From Gloeobacter violaceus PCC 7421 (GTDB taxonomy: Bacteria; Cyanobacteriota; Cyanobacteriia; Gloeobacterales; Gloeobacteraceae): DNA of 64,000 bases. Shown piece after piece: positions 44,259 to 53,061 of this stretch (positions are counted from its first letter, which is position 1; each line of letters begins with the position of its first letter). The translations under genes were made by a program, and so were the position numbers. The stretch covers positions 3,968,001-4,032,000 of the forward strand of contig NC_005125.1 in NCBI RefSeq assembly GCF_000011385.1, in the 5' to 3' direction. Under the pieces are notes generated by a model, which was not told the origin of the DNA, did no database searches, and saw only the letters and a program-made list of their open reading frames with translations.

Positions 44259-44632
44259 CACGCCCACCTTGCGATCACGACGCGCACCTCGCCCGCCTCG
44301 CCCACCTGCTCGCTTTCGACCGTAAAGCCCTGGGCGGCGGCCGTTTCGATAAGCACGTTGCGGGCGTAGCGCTGGCGGATAGGTGCAAGCAGCCGCTCGG
44401 CGCTGCTGCCTACACCCCAGAAGTCGGCCACCATCTCCAGGTGGTCGCCTACCCGGCGAAAGCCGATGTCGTAGCCGCCGGGGCGGCGCACGACCAGATC
44501 GGCGCGGGTGGTCTCGCCCTTGTAGCCGCGCACGGCGGCGTCGAGGGCGACCGTAAAGCCCAATTGCTCAAGGGTGGCCTTGAGGACGGCGCGGTTTTTC
44601 AGTTCGAGGCGGACGGTGGTGAAGTGGGACAT
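44258..44632 (-). CDS. ycf35: Ycf35/DUF1257 family protein
   Basis: The ATG at 44632 (MSHFTTVRLEL) gives 124 aa, the usual Ycf35 length. The start, NRAVLKATLEQLGF and the final TVESEQVGEAGEVRVVIAR fit the family known from plastid genomes and cyanobacteria. Its function is unknown. It lies 13 nt after the Ycf46-like gene and is translationally coupled to DUF2997. Confidence 0.88.
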   Translation of the reverse strand: MSHFTTVRLELKNRAVLKATLEQLGFTVALDAAVRGYKGETTRADLVVRRPGGYDIGFRRVGDHLEMVADFWGVGSSAERLLAPIRQRYARNVLIETAAAQGFTVESEQVGEAGEVRVVIARWA

Positions 44633-44645
44633 GTTCCGGTGTCGC

Positions 44646-46256
44646 TTATCCAAGGTCAGTGTCGTCGATTTCGAGCGCGTCGAGGCCGCGGCGGGCGGCG
44701 ATGGCCCGGATTTCTTGGCTCAGCTCGGTGTCGATCGAGGCGGTGCGCGCCCCCGATTCGGCGGCCCAGCGCTTCAATTCGGCGATCTGTTCGCGGGCGA
44801 TCGAAGCGAGGGGCACGCTCTGCTCGACACTATGGAAGATATCTTCCATCGAGAATTCGCGGCTCGGGCTGCTGTTGTAGGCCAGATGCATCGCATCGAC
44901 GATCGCCTGCTCGATTTCAGCACCGCTGAATTGTGGGGTGTGGCCGGCCAGGGCCACAAGGTCAAATTCGCGCAGGCGCTGGGGTCTGAGGCGCTCCAGG
45001 TGCACCCGGAAGATGGCCTGGCGCTCGGCGGTATTGGGCAGGTTCAAGAAAAAAATCTCGTCGAAGCGGCCCTTGCGCAAAAATTCCGCCGGCAGCACCC
45101 GGACGTTGTTGGCGGTGGCGACGATGAAGACCGGGGCGGTCTTCTCCTGCATCCAGGTCATCAGGCTGCCGAAGACGCGCTTGCTGGTGCCCGAATCGCC
45201 CGCGCCGCTCTCGCCCACCCCGCCGAAAGCTTTATCCGCCTCGTCGACCCAGAGCACGCAGGGGGCCATCGCCTCGGCAATCTGGATCATCTGGCGCACC
45301 CGCGCCTCCGATTCGCCCACCAGGCCGCCGAACAGGCGCCCGGCATCGAGCCTCAGTAGCGGCATGCGCCACTCGCAGGCGATCGTGCGCGCCGAGAGCG
45401 ACTTACCGGTGCCCTGGATGCCCACCAGCAGCACCCCCTTGGGGTTGGGCAGGCCGTAGCGGCGCGCCCCTTCGCCAAAGCTGCCCCGCCGCTCTCGCAC
45501 CCAAGCTTTGAGGTTTTCGAGGCCGCCGATATTTCTAAGGGAGGCGCGGGCCGGAAAAAATTCGAGTACTTCGCTCTGACGGACGTACTGTTTTTTTTCT
45601 TCGAGCACCAGATCGATGTCCGCTTCGCTCACTTTTTCGCGCTCGGCGAGGGCGCGGGCGAGGATGCGGCGGATGCGCGTGCGGGTGAGCCCCAGGCAGG
45701 CGCGCACCAGTTGCTCCTCCGCCAGTCCCTGGAGGGTGAGTTGCGCGGGCGGCACGGCGGCTTTGAGCATTTTGCGGATTTCGGCGGGGCCGGGTAGGGG
45801 AAAGTCGATGACTACCATCTCCTCGCGCAATTCGGCGGGTACCGCCGCCGTGTGGCTGAGCACGATGACCGTCTTGCGCTTGTCTTTGAGATCGATGGCG
45901 AGCTTTTTGAGGGCGCGCACCACCGGGTAATTCTGGGCGAGGGTGGGATTGAGCAAAGGCGGGTGCAAGTCGCGCAACACAAAGAGCACCGCTTCGTCCG
46001 GGGCGGCGCGCACCTGCTCCAGCGCCTGGATGGCCGAACCCTTGGCCTGGCCGCTATCCTCCCAACCGGCCACCACGTCCCAGCGGCGGATCTTGCGCGT
46101 TGGCTGCAGGGTGGTCGCCACCTGCTCCAGCACCTCCTCTACCGGTCCTTCCTCCGCCGAGACAATGTAAAGCAGCGGATAACGCGCCCGGATGAGCAGG
46201 CCGAGGTGGGCGGCGATGCCCCCGTAGTCCCAGGCGGTCAAGCGGAGATCGGACAT
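44646..46256 (-). CDS. ycf46: Ycf46-type AAA+ ATPase
   Basis: From the ATG at 46256, 536 aa. An N-terminal half of RarA-like degenerate AAA fold (LYIVSAEEGPVEEVLEQV, VLFVLRDLHP) is followed by a canonical AAA+ module: Walker A GIQGTGKSLSA, Walker B CVLWVDEADKA, and FIVATANN as sensor 1, with a late PQFSGAEIEQAI sensor-2 helix. This is the Ycf46 arrangement. It leads the five-gene operon with Ycf35, DUF2997, HTH-GrpE-like and Hsp70, pointing to a remodelling function. Ycf46 has been linked to CO2-responsive photosynthesis regulation in Synechocystis. Confidence 0.9.
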   Translation of the reverse strand: MSDLRLTAWDYGGIAAHLGLLIRARYPLLYIVSAEEGPVEEVLEQVATTLQPTRKIRRWDVVAGWEDSGQAKGSAIQALEQVRAAPDEAVLFVLRDLHPPLLNPTLAQNYPVVRALKKLAIDLKDKRKTVIVLSHTAAVPAELREEMVVIDFPLPGPAEIRKMLKAAVPPAQLTLQGLAEEQLVRACLGLTRTRIRRILARALAEREKVSEADIDLVLEEKKQYVRQSEVLEFFPARASLRNIGGLENLKAWVRERRGSFGEGARRYGLPNPKGVLLVGIQGTGKSLSARTIACEWRMPLLRLDAGRLFGGLVGESEARVRQMIQIAEAMAPCVLWVDEADKAFGGVGESGAGDSGTSKRVFGSLMTWMQEKTAPVFIVATANNVRVLPAEFLRKGRFDEIFFLNLPNTAERQAIFRVHLERLRPQRLREFDLVALAGHTPQFSGAEIEQAIVDAMHLAYNSSPSREFSMEDIFHSVEQSVPLASIAREQIAELKRWAAESGARTASIDTELSQEIRAIAARRGLDALEIDDTDLG

Positions 46257-46316
46257 CGAAGCGGCGGTTTGCAAGCGGTACGGTGGGCGTGCCCCCGTTC
46301 ATTCTAGGGGCAACCC

Positions 46317-46417
46317 GGTACCCGGAAGGCCGCCCACGATCCGCGCCACGGTGTCAGCCTGCAAGCCAATCGCTCCCAGTCGCGGCCCATCCACGGCCCG
46401 CGGCCCTTCCGGGTACC
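46317..46417. repeat. 13-bp inverted repeat in the Ycf46/BON intergenic region
   Basis: GGTACCCGGAAGG (46317-46329) and CCTTCCGGGTACC (46405-46417) are perfect reverse complements, 75 bp apart. The 307-bp gap between the divergent Ycf46 and BON genes holds this repeat, an AT-richer stretch near 46440-46470 that may house the BON promoter, and no other gene. Confidence 0.7.
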
Positions 46418-46563
46418 CGGTGCGTTGGACAACCCATGGGTATGTAGCTATGCATATGTATCCACGAGGGTTTCCCGACATGTTCATATCTGTCCTGGGG
46501 GGCATTTTTCCGGTGGGGACGGTTACTATGCTGATTGGGTAGTTACGCATGGACAAGTGCAAT

Positions 46564-46905
46564 ATGGGATGGCTTCAACGTCTTTTTGGCTTGGAAAAAC
46601 CGCAGCAGACCGCCCAGGCACCTGCGCAGCCCGCCCAGACGCCCACCGGTGAGCCGGTGCCGCCGGAGCGCGTCGGTTTGAACGGGGAGTACGATCAAAG
46701 CGGCCTGGCCAAGCGCGTCGCGCTCGCCTTCGACAACGATCCTGAACTTGACGATGTCGACACGCTCTACGTGGCCCAGACGGGCACCACCGTCGTGCTC
46801 AAGGGCAAAGTGCCCAGCCAGGCGATCCTCACGAAGATGGTGACCGTGGCCAAGACCGTCAACGGTGCCACGGCCGTCGAGACCAATCAGGTGACTGTCG
46901 GCTAA
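46564..46905 (+). CDS. BON-domain protein
   Basis: A 113-aa protein from the ATG at 46564 (MGWLQRLFGL); an ATG five codons earlier is an alternative. A Pro/Gln-rich linker (about 12-40) precedes a BON domain: LAKRVALAFDNDPELDDVDTLYVAQTGTTVVLKGKVPS and then VNGATAVETNQV. BON domains bind membranes or phospholipid and occur in OsmY-like proteins. No signal peptide is seen, so a cytoplasmic role, as in YgaU/LysM-BON relatives, is likely. Confidence 0.78.
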   Translation: MGWLQRLFGLEKPQQTAQAPAQPAQTPTGEPVPPERVGLNGEYDQSGLAKRVALAFDNDPELDDVDTLYVAQTGTTVVLKGKVPSQAILTKMVTVAKTVNGATAVETNQVTVG

Positions 46906-46941
46906 TTCCGGTGGGTCGAGCATTGTGGAAATGATGAGGCT

Positions 46942-46969
46942 GGGGGAGAGGGCCATAGCTCTTTCCCCC
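46942..46969 (+). terminator. 12-bp stem-loop after the BON gene
   Basis: A 12-bp stem including two G-T pairs, starting GGGGGAGAGGGC, closes a CATA loop and is followed by GGTCCTATTTG, a weak T-tract. It lies 36 nt past the BON stop and 43 nt before the convergent AraC gene end, so it may stop both transcripts. Confidence 0.55.
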
Positions 46970-47011
46970 GGTCCTATTTGTGCAGGTTTTTGAACAGTGA
47001 GAAGCCGGACC

Positions 47012-47893
47012 TCATCGGTCCTCCCGGTTGCGGATGCGGGCGGGCGTCAGGCCGTAAAGGCGCGACAGGACATTGGTCATGTGGGCCTGGTGCGCAAAAC
47101 CGGCCAGCAGAGCCACCTCGGCCAGGGGCAGGTCTCCCGAGCGCAGCAGCGCTACGGCCCGCTCCGCCCGCCGCCTAAGAATGTACTGGTGGGGCGACTG
47201 CCCGGTAGCCGCCCGAAAGGCACCCAAAAATGCACTCCGCCCCATCCCCGCACTCTGGGCCAACTCCGATAGCAACAACGGTTCGGCCAATCGCGCTTCG
47301 ATAAGCTCCAGGCAGCGGGCGATTGTCCGATGGGCAACTGGGGCCGTGGGCGCGGCGGTGCCGACGGGTTGCTTCGCCAGAAACAACAACTCGGCCACTG
47401 CAGCGGTAACGGTCGCCTCTGCGAACGTTGCACCCCGCAGCCCGCCGTTGTCGGCCTCCTCGCCCAGCGCAAGGCACAGCGAGGTGAGCAATCCGCTGCG
47501 CAGCGGGCTTTGCAGCAAGGGGCCAAGGTCCCCGGGATTGGCCCCCTGTTCATTGAGAAGCGGCAGTACGAGCGCCTCGCTCAGCGAAACGATAAGCATC
47601 TGCCGCTGTGATTCGATGGCGAACCGGGTTGCCGTCCCGGCCGGATTGAACAGCAAGTCACCAGAACGGGTGTAGGCATCGAACACTCCCGCCCCCAGTT
47701 CCAGGCGCGCGGGAGAATGTCCCCGGCGGACCAGCCGCAAGACGAAAGCGGCCGCTGCACCGTGGCGGTATTCGCCCGCCGGACAGAGCGCTTCGACAAC
47801 CTCAATCCCGGTGGATCCGTGTATCCGTTTGGAGGTGAGGACCGGAGCCCTCTCGGTATCGTATTCGAATTCTCCGGGTATGGGGGCAGCCAT
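47012..47893 (-). CDS. AraC-family transcriptional regulator
   Basis: A 293-aa regulator. The N-terminal 180 residues are a cupin-like or related ligand domain (STGIEVVEALCPAGEYRHGAAAAF). The C-terminal 100 hold two helix-turn-helices: LLLSELAQSAGMGRSAFLGAFRAATGQSPHQYI and LPLAEVALLAGFAHQAHMTNVLSRLYGLTPARIR. It is divergent from the DJ-1/propeller fusion gene and probably controls it. The inducer is not predictable. Confidence 0.9.
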   Translation of the reverse strand: MAAPIPGEFEYDTERAPVLTSKRIHGSTGIEVVEALCPAGEYRHGAAAAFVLRLVRRGHSPARLELGAGVFDAYTRSGDLLFNPAGTATRFAIESQRQMLIVSLSEALVLPLLNEQGANPGDLGPLLQSPLRSGLLTSLCLALGEEADNGGLRGATFAEATVTAAVAELLFLAKQPVGTAAPTAPVAHRTIARCLELIEARLAEPLLLSELAQSAGMGRSAFLGAFRAATGQSPHQYILRRRAERAVALLRSGDLPLAEVALLAGFAHQAHMTNVLSRLYGLTPARIRNREDR

Positions 47894-48074
47894 CGATGCT
47901 ATTCTTGCCGGGACGCATCGATTCTACAGCGCCCCCCAGCTTTGCAGAAAAAGCGCGGTGCCTGCTGTAGGCGGACGATCGTGCAAGACGGCGGTAACCA
48001 CCCCTGGATACTGTGGATCTCACCGGCGTGTTTCTATCTCCATAGCCGGGTATTGCCGGTACAAAGACCGAAAA

Positions 48075-49655
48075 ATGATGAAAACCATCTTGATGGTCAC
48101 CAGCAGCCACGATCGCTTCGAAGGGCCGGACCCCCGACCGACCGGGGTCTGGCTTGAGGAGTTCGCGGTCCCCTACATGGAACTGCTCGCCCGCAAAATC
48201 GGGATCACGGTGGCAAGCCCCAGGGGCGGAGCGATGCCCGTCGACCCGCGCAGCAATCCGACTCCTGAGCAGCAACAGCAGTGGCAAGCGGCGATCGAAG
48301 CCTCGCGAGCGACCCTGCCGCTGGCGGGTATGGCCTCGGAGAATTTCGACGCCATCTTCCTGCCGGGCGGGCATGGTCCCATGTTCGACCTGCCCGACAA
48401 CCCGGATCTCGCCCGTCTGCTCACCGAATTTTATAAGGCGGGCAAGATCATTGCCGCCATCTGCCACGGCCCGGCCGGGTTGGTGGGTGCCAGACGTCCC
48501 GACGGCGCGCCCCTGGTCGCGGGAGTGACCTTGACTTCTTACACCGCTTCTGAGGAAGTGGCGGCCGAACTCGACAAGGAAGTGCCCTTCATCCTCGAAG
48601 ACCGGTTGCGCGCGTTGGGGGCGCATTTCATTGCCCGCGAAAACAAGGCCGATCATATCGAGCGCGACGGACAGTTCATCACCGGCCAGAACCCCAATTC
48701 CAGCACCAGCATCGCCCGGGCGATCGTCGCCGCCCTCGACAAAGCGCTGCAACCCGAGTTTGCGGCGGTGCCCCGCCAGATAGCAGCAGCGCAGGAGATC
48801 GCTACTTTCCCTGTGCCCACATTCTTGGAAAACATTGTCATTGGCGAGGGCGGGGATCTGTTCGTGACCAGTTACGACGACGGCCGCCTCTTCCGGATCT
48901 CACCGCAGGGAGACATCGCGGAACTTGCCCGGTTGGACGGCAACGCCGCAGGCATCGGTTTTGCTGCGGACGGCAGCTTGCTCGTGGCCGGTTCCGCGGG
49001 TAAGACTCAGACGCTCTACCGGGTCGGTCTAGATGGCACAGTCGAGTGCTGGATTGAGATGCAAGAAGCGGTCTTTCTGAACGGACTGACCCATCTGGTG
49101 GGTGAGCGGTATCTGGTTGCCGACTCCTACAAAAGTGCCATTTGGGAGGTGGATCTGGCGGCTCGGACGGCGGCGCTCTGGCTTAGCCACGAGCGGTTGG
49201 CCCACGCAAAAGATCCCTTCCATCCGGTACCGATGTTTCCGGGGGCGAACGGACTCAAAATTCACGACGACACTCTCTACGTGTCCAGTACGCAGCAGCA
49301 GATGCTCCTCCGTGTCCCACTGGGTGTTGACTATTCGCCGGGGGAGCTGGAGGTGTTTATGACCAACCTCAACCTCGACGATTTTGCCTTCGATATCGAG
49401 GGCAATATCTTCGGCACCACCCACGTCTACAGCAGCGTGGTGCGGATCAGCCCCGACCGGCGGGTGAGCGTCGTGGCCGAGGCAGAACAGGGACTCACTG
49501 GCAGCACGGCCGTAGCTTTTGGACGCACAGTCGAAGATCACCGATCGCTCTACGTGACTACCAACGGCGGGGTCAGCTTTTTGAGCGCGGATGCCGTCCA
49601 GCCGGGCCGCATTGTGCGCCTCGATGTTGGGATTGCAGGGTACCGGCGGCCATAA
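48075..49655 (+). CDS. DJ-1/PfpI glyoxalase-III-like domain fused to an SMP-30-type beta-propeller
   Basis: A 526-aa two-domain protein from the ATG at 48075 (or 48078). Residues 1-230 are a DJ-1/PfpI enzyme of the Hsp31 class: an EEFAVPYMELL segment with acid, LPGGHGPMFDL and the nucleophile elbow AAICHGPAGL with its Cys. Residues about 245-526 form a beta-propeller of the SMP-30/gluconolactonase type, with blades such as GEGGDLFVTSYDDGRLFRIS and ANGLKIHDDTLYVSS. Glyoxalase III converts methylglyoxal to lactate without glutathione. The fusion would join aldehyde removal to lactone or sugar-acid hydrolysis. The following YciI gene is 19 bp away. Confidence 0.85.
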   Translation: MMKTILMVTSSHDRFEGPDPRPTGVWLEEFAVPYMELLARKIGITVASPRGGAMPVDPRSNPTPEQQQQWQAAIEASRATLPLAGMASENFDAIFLPGGHGPMFDLPDNPDLARLLTEFYKAGKIIAAICHGPAGLVGARRPDGAPLVAGVTLTSYTASEEVAAELDKEVPFILEDRLRALGAHFIARENKADHIERDGQFITGQNPNSSTSIARAIVAALDKALQPEFAAVPRQIAAAQEIATFPVPTFLENIVIGEGGDLFVTSYDDGRLFRISPQGDIAELARLDGNAAGIGFAADGSLLVAGSAGKTQTLYRVGLDGTVECWIEMQEAVFLNGLTHLVGERYLVADSYKSAIWEVDLAARTAALWLSHERLAHAKDPFHPVPMFPGANGLKIHDDTLYVSSTQQQMLLRVPLGVDYSPGELEVFMTNLNLDDFAFDIEGNIFGTTHVYSSVVRISPDRRVSVVAEAEQGLTGSTAVAFGRTVEDHRSLYVTTNGGVSFLSADAVQPGRIVRLDVGIAGYRRP

Positions 49656-49674
49656 CTAGCTAGGGAGAACATCA

Positions 49675-49944
49675 ATGCGCTTTGCAATCCTCTGCACCCT
49701 GCGCAAAGACAGCGATCCCGCCCGGATGGCGCTGCGGTTGCGGCATCTTGAGTACATCCGTGATCACCGGGAAATGATTGTCTTTGGTGGGCCGACCATC
49801 GATGCGCAGGGCAAGCCCGAGGTGATGGTACTGGTGATCGACGCGGCCGATGCGCTCGGGGCGGAGCGCTTTATTGCAAAGGAGCCCTATACCGCCTCGG
49901 GTCAGGTTTTCGCCTCGACCGTCATACGCCCCTGGCGCAGGTGA
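49675..49944 (+). CDS. YciI-family protein
   Basis: An 89-aa YCII protein with a GGGAG site. The typical MRFAILCTLRKDSD, LRLRHLEYIRDHRE, and IVFGGPTIDAQG and YTASGQVF segments are present, including the His-Asp pair proposed as active in the family. It probably belongs to the same operon as the DJ-1 fusion. Confidence 0.83.
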   Translation: MRFAILCTLRKDSDPARMALRLRHLEYIRDHREMIVFGGPTIDAQGKPEVMVLVIDAADALGAERFIAKEPYTASGQVFASTVIRPWRR

Positions 49945-50130
49945 TGCCGGAGCCGAGTGCCGGTGCGCTTGCCGGAGAAATCGCACGAGAACAGCAAAAA
50001 CGGCAACGCGGGATGTAGCTTGCCTGTAGCTACCCGCACCGCTTCCAATCGTTGGTTCTTCCGCCGGGATGCCTGCACCCGACTGGAGCAATAGCTTCAG
50101 TTCCGACACCGGGTGTCCCATGATAAGTCC

Positions 50131-50912
50131 ATGGCCTACGACGATGCTTGCAAAGAACTTGCCCGGCAAGATCCGCTCGCTTTTGCCTCCTGGCTTTTAG
50201 GCCGTACCCTCCGCCAGACCACTGTCCTGCCCACAGAACTGGGCCTTGACCCGATCCGCCCCTGCCGTTGCGTATGGCCGACTACTATATCCGCCTGATG
50301 CGGCTGTACCGGGAGCCGTTGCGCGAGGTCGAGCAGTTTATCGTTCTTTTGAAGCGACCTTCAGTGAGCACGACGATCCAGGAGGAGTACCGTACCGGTC
50401 GGATGGTACATCGCTACCGGGTGGTGCGCCTGTGGGAAAAAGATCCGGTGCCGCTATTGCAGCGCCCGGCGTTGCTGCCGCTGGCCGCCCTTGCCCGGAC
50501 AGATTCAGCCGAAGCACTTCTGGAGCGGGTTGCAGAGCGCATCGGTAGTATAGAAGAACCGGGGTTGCGGGCGAATACGCTGGGGTATGCAAAGATTCTG
50601 GCGGGTCTACGCTTCTCGGAAGCAATCATCGATGCGCTGCTGCGGGAGGAACTGATGCGTGAGTCTGTGATTTACCAACGCATTTTGCGCGAGGGCGAAC
50701 AGCGCGGTCGTGAGGAAGGCCGCGAGGAAGGCCGAGCGCAGGAGGCCCGCAATATTGTGCTCCGTCAGCTGGTGCGACGGATAGGAACGTTGGAAGCTTC
50801 TGAGCGCGAGCAAGTCGAAGGGCTGTCGGTTGATCAGTTGGAGCGGCTAGGCGAAGCGTTGCTGGATTTTAACGGCCCGGAGTCGCTCAGCCAGTGGTTG
50901 AGCGAGCGGTAG
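50131..50912 (+). pseudogene. Rpn-family nuclease/transposase-like (DUF4351) gene with internal deletion
   Basis: The 5' part from ATG 50131 reads MAYDDACKELARQDPLAFASWLLGR to LGLDPIRP, the usual family start. The 3' part in another frame reads LPLRMADYYIRLMRLYREP and runs to a DUF4351-like end (EQVEGLSVDQLERLGEALLDF). The segment of about 25-30 residues that normally joins DPIR to the PFRMADY motif, including the conserved HLEFQT active-site region, is missing, and the frame changes at about 50258. The gene is therefore a deletion derivative. A free C-terminal product from 50268 could still be made. Confidence 0.78.
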
Positions 50913-50976
50913 TCCGGTCGATTCAACTTACCTTCGCCAAGGCAGGTGGAGGGCAAACGGGCTTGAAGATTGTTGT

Positions 50977-52350
50977 TCACAGGGGCACCAACTGTTCAGC
51001 AATTGCCTGTTGCTCCTCTGCCGTCTTGAAGCCGCGCTCCGCATCGAGTAAGCGCATCTGCGGACTGTCACCAAGTCCCGAGAGAGCCTGGTAGATTTCG
51101 TATTCCCGCTGCTGCGGCGCGTCCCATGCGACCAGGGTAACGTCCGACCAGTAATTGAGAGGTTGGGACCGCACCAGATCCCCGATCACTCCCAACCTGA
51201 CGATCCCAAAGTTCTCGCGCAGCATCGCGGCGGCCTGGCGGACCAGATGCCACCATTGGGCCTTATGCTCGGTATCCTGCTGCTCCTGGGCGATGCGCTC
51301 CTGCAGAGCCTCAATCCAACTTTGGGGTGGTAGTACATTCAGAACGTCGACAAGACCGAACGTTGCCAACAACATACCGAGGAGGTTGCGGACTCCGGCG
51401 GCTCCACCGATCTGCGGTCTATCTTCCCAATACTCGAATTTTGCCTCCGGGCACCAGCTGATGTACTGGTCAAAGCCGATGGGAGCCGGCTCCAACTGCA
51501 AATCCGGCACAAAAGGTAGACTGCCCCATCCCGCTCCCTCTTGGATGTGAGGGATAGATTCGAAAGGCTGCTGGGAGCCTTCGAGAAAGAACAATTCCTC
51601 CAGACTGCCACCATACCAGTTGGCATCTTGCCATAGCGGTTCTGGACGGAATGCTAATCCGGCAACGCTGCCGGGGCGATACAGGCCATCGCGATCTGGA
51701 AATTGGGACAAGTAGACGCCATCCCGTCGACTCCAGAACTCGACGCTCCGAGAACGGGGATCGACAATCCAATATTCCGGTACACCGGCCGCTTGGTAGT
51801 AGTTGCGTTTGATAACGCGATCGGCATGTTCGTGGCCAGGTCGCAAAACTTCGATTACAAGCTCTGCCGGACCGTTCAGGTAATAATTGCACAAACGGTT
51901 GAGCCCTGTGCCGGTAAAAAACATGGCATCCGGTGTGAAGCCGTTTTCACCCAGACGCATTGCAAAATCGCGGCCCAGGGCATTGCCTCCGACTTCCCGG
52001 GCAACCCGGAACAAACTGGTATTCAAATACTGGCGGACGCCATTGTGACTATGTTCATCGCCTCTGTACCCACCCCTTAAATCCTCAAGCTCGTATCCGA
52101 TATTGTGCAACGAAAGGTCGGCAATGTCGTCGTTGCCTACAGTCACTCCGTAACGCATCTTCAACGCTTGCAACCACAGTTGCACAGGAGCGAGGGCCAC
52201 CGCGGCAGCTGGGCTCCAGCCTTGCAGGAGTTGTCGCAACAAAAGCCGACTGCCGAGGAGCGAATTGCCGACCACAAGACGCGATTCGATCAGTTCCAGC
52301 TTGTTCTCCGGACCGTGCTCGACATACTCATCAAATAGTTCGCTACTCAT
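50977..52350 (-). CDS. Uma2-type (DUF820) endonuclease-fold protein with extra C-terminal domain
   Basis: The ATG at 52350 (MSSELFDEYVEHG) gives 457 aa; the longer frame upstream overlaps the divergent Uma2 gene. The Uma2 PD-(D/E)xK core is seen in GFTPDAMFF, AELVIEVLRPG, VIKRNYYQAAGVPEYWIVDP. The C-terminal 150 residues are not part of the standard 190-aa family: FGIVRLGVIGDLVRSQPLNYWSDVTLVAWD looks like a nucleotidyltransferase-style GDL..DVTL motif. It faces a second, ordinary Uma2 gene. Such genes are abundant in cyanobacteria and of unknown function. Confidence 0.75.
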   Translation of the reverse strand: MSSELFDEYVEHGPENKLELIESRLVVGNSLLGSRLLLRQLLQGWSPAAAVALAPVQLWLQALKMRYGVTVGNDDIADLSLHNIGYELEDLRGGYRGDEHSHNGVRQYLNTSLFRVAREVGGNALGRDFAMRLGENGFTPDAMFFTGTGLNRLCNYYLNGPAELVIEVLRPGHEHADRVIKRNYYQAAGVPEYWIVDPRSRSVEFWSRRDGVYLSQFPDRDGLYRPGSVAGLAFRPEPLWQDANWYGGSLEELFFLEGSQQPFESIPHIQEGAGWGSLPFVPDLQLEPAPIGFDQYISWCPEAKFEYWEDRPQIGGAAGVRNLLGMLLATFGLVDVLNVLPPQSWIEALQERIAQEQQDTEHKAQWWHLVRQAAAMLRENFGIVRLGVIGDLVRSQPLNYWSDVTLVAWDAPQQREYEIYQALSGLGDSPQMRLLDAERGFKTAEEQQAIAEQLVPL

Positions 52351-52482
52351 CGTGTTATCCCGCTTGCAGTACAACAGGTGTTTCAGGTAGTACCAGTCCC
52401 CGGATGCCTGTTCGCAAAACCGGCGCGCAGAAGGGGTACGCACCAGAAAACCTTGTGAAGTCTCCACGTCTAGTATGGAAGC

Positions 52483-53061
52483 ATGGCAACGACGCGCAGC
52501 GATCTCACACTGGAGCAATTTTTTGCCCTGCCCGAGGGCGAGACGGCCTTCGAACTGGTAGACGGACAGGCGGTTGCCAAAGTGTCTCCTCAGTTTTTTC
52601 ACGCTTCGCTGCAAAGGGTGCTGCTCCAACTGCTGGACGGTTGGGCGATGGACCATGGCAGGTTGGGGCCGGAATGGGCCGTCGTTTTGAGGCGGCGCGG
52701 CGTCGATTGGGTGCCGGTACCGGATCTGACCTATGTCAGTTACGAGCGCTTAGGCAGAGAGTGGGACGAAGATGCCCCCTGCCCGGTGCCTGCGGACCTG
52801 GTAGTCGAAATCATTTCTCCCGACCAGACCTCCAAAGAATTCGAAGAAAAAGCCGGCGACTATTTGCAGGCAGGTGTGGGCAGCGTCTGGGTTGTAGATC
52901 CGCGCGCCGAGACAGTCACCCTCTTCAGCCCGAACCAGAAAACCGTTTACCAGAATGCGACTCCCCTCGCCGAGCCGATGACCCCGGGGCTGAGCCTGAG
53001 TGCACTGCAAATTTTCGATCGCGCCCGCGAAGTTCGCCGGGGTGGCTCCAGCCGTCAGTGA
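52483..53061 (+). CDS. Uma2-family endonuclease-like protein
   Basis: A 192-aa standard-length DUF820/Uma2 protein. [16 protein letters not shown] opens the fold; catalytic-type residues are in VPVPDLTYV (Asp), [13 protein letters not shown] (Glu) and [21 protein letters not shown] (Lys). This is a restriction-endonuclease-like nuclease fold whose members spread in cyanobacterial genomes. It is divergent from the larger Uma2 gene and its last 7 bp overlap the opposite-strand ferredoxin gene. Confidence 0.85.
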   Translation: MATTRSDLTLEQFFALPEGETAFELVDGQAVAKVSPQFFHASLQRVLLQLLDGWAMDHGRLGPEWAVVLRRRGVDWVPVPDLTYVSYERLGREWDEDAPCPVPADLVVEIISPDQTSKEFEEKAGDYLQAGVGSVWVVDPRAETVTLFSPNQKTVYQNATPLAEPMTPGLSLSALQIFDRAREVRRGGSSRQ

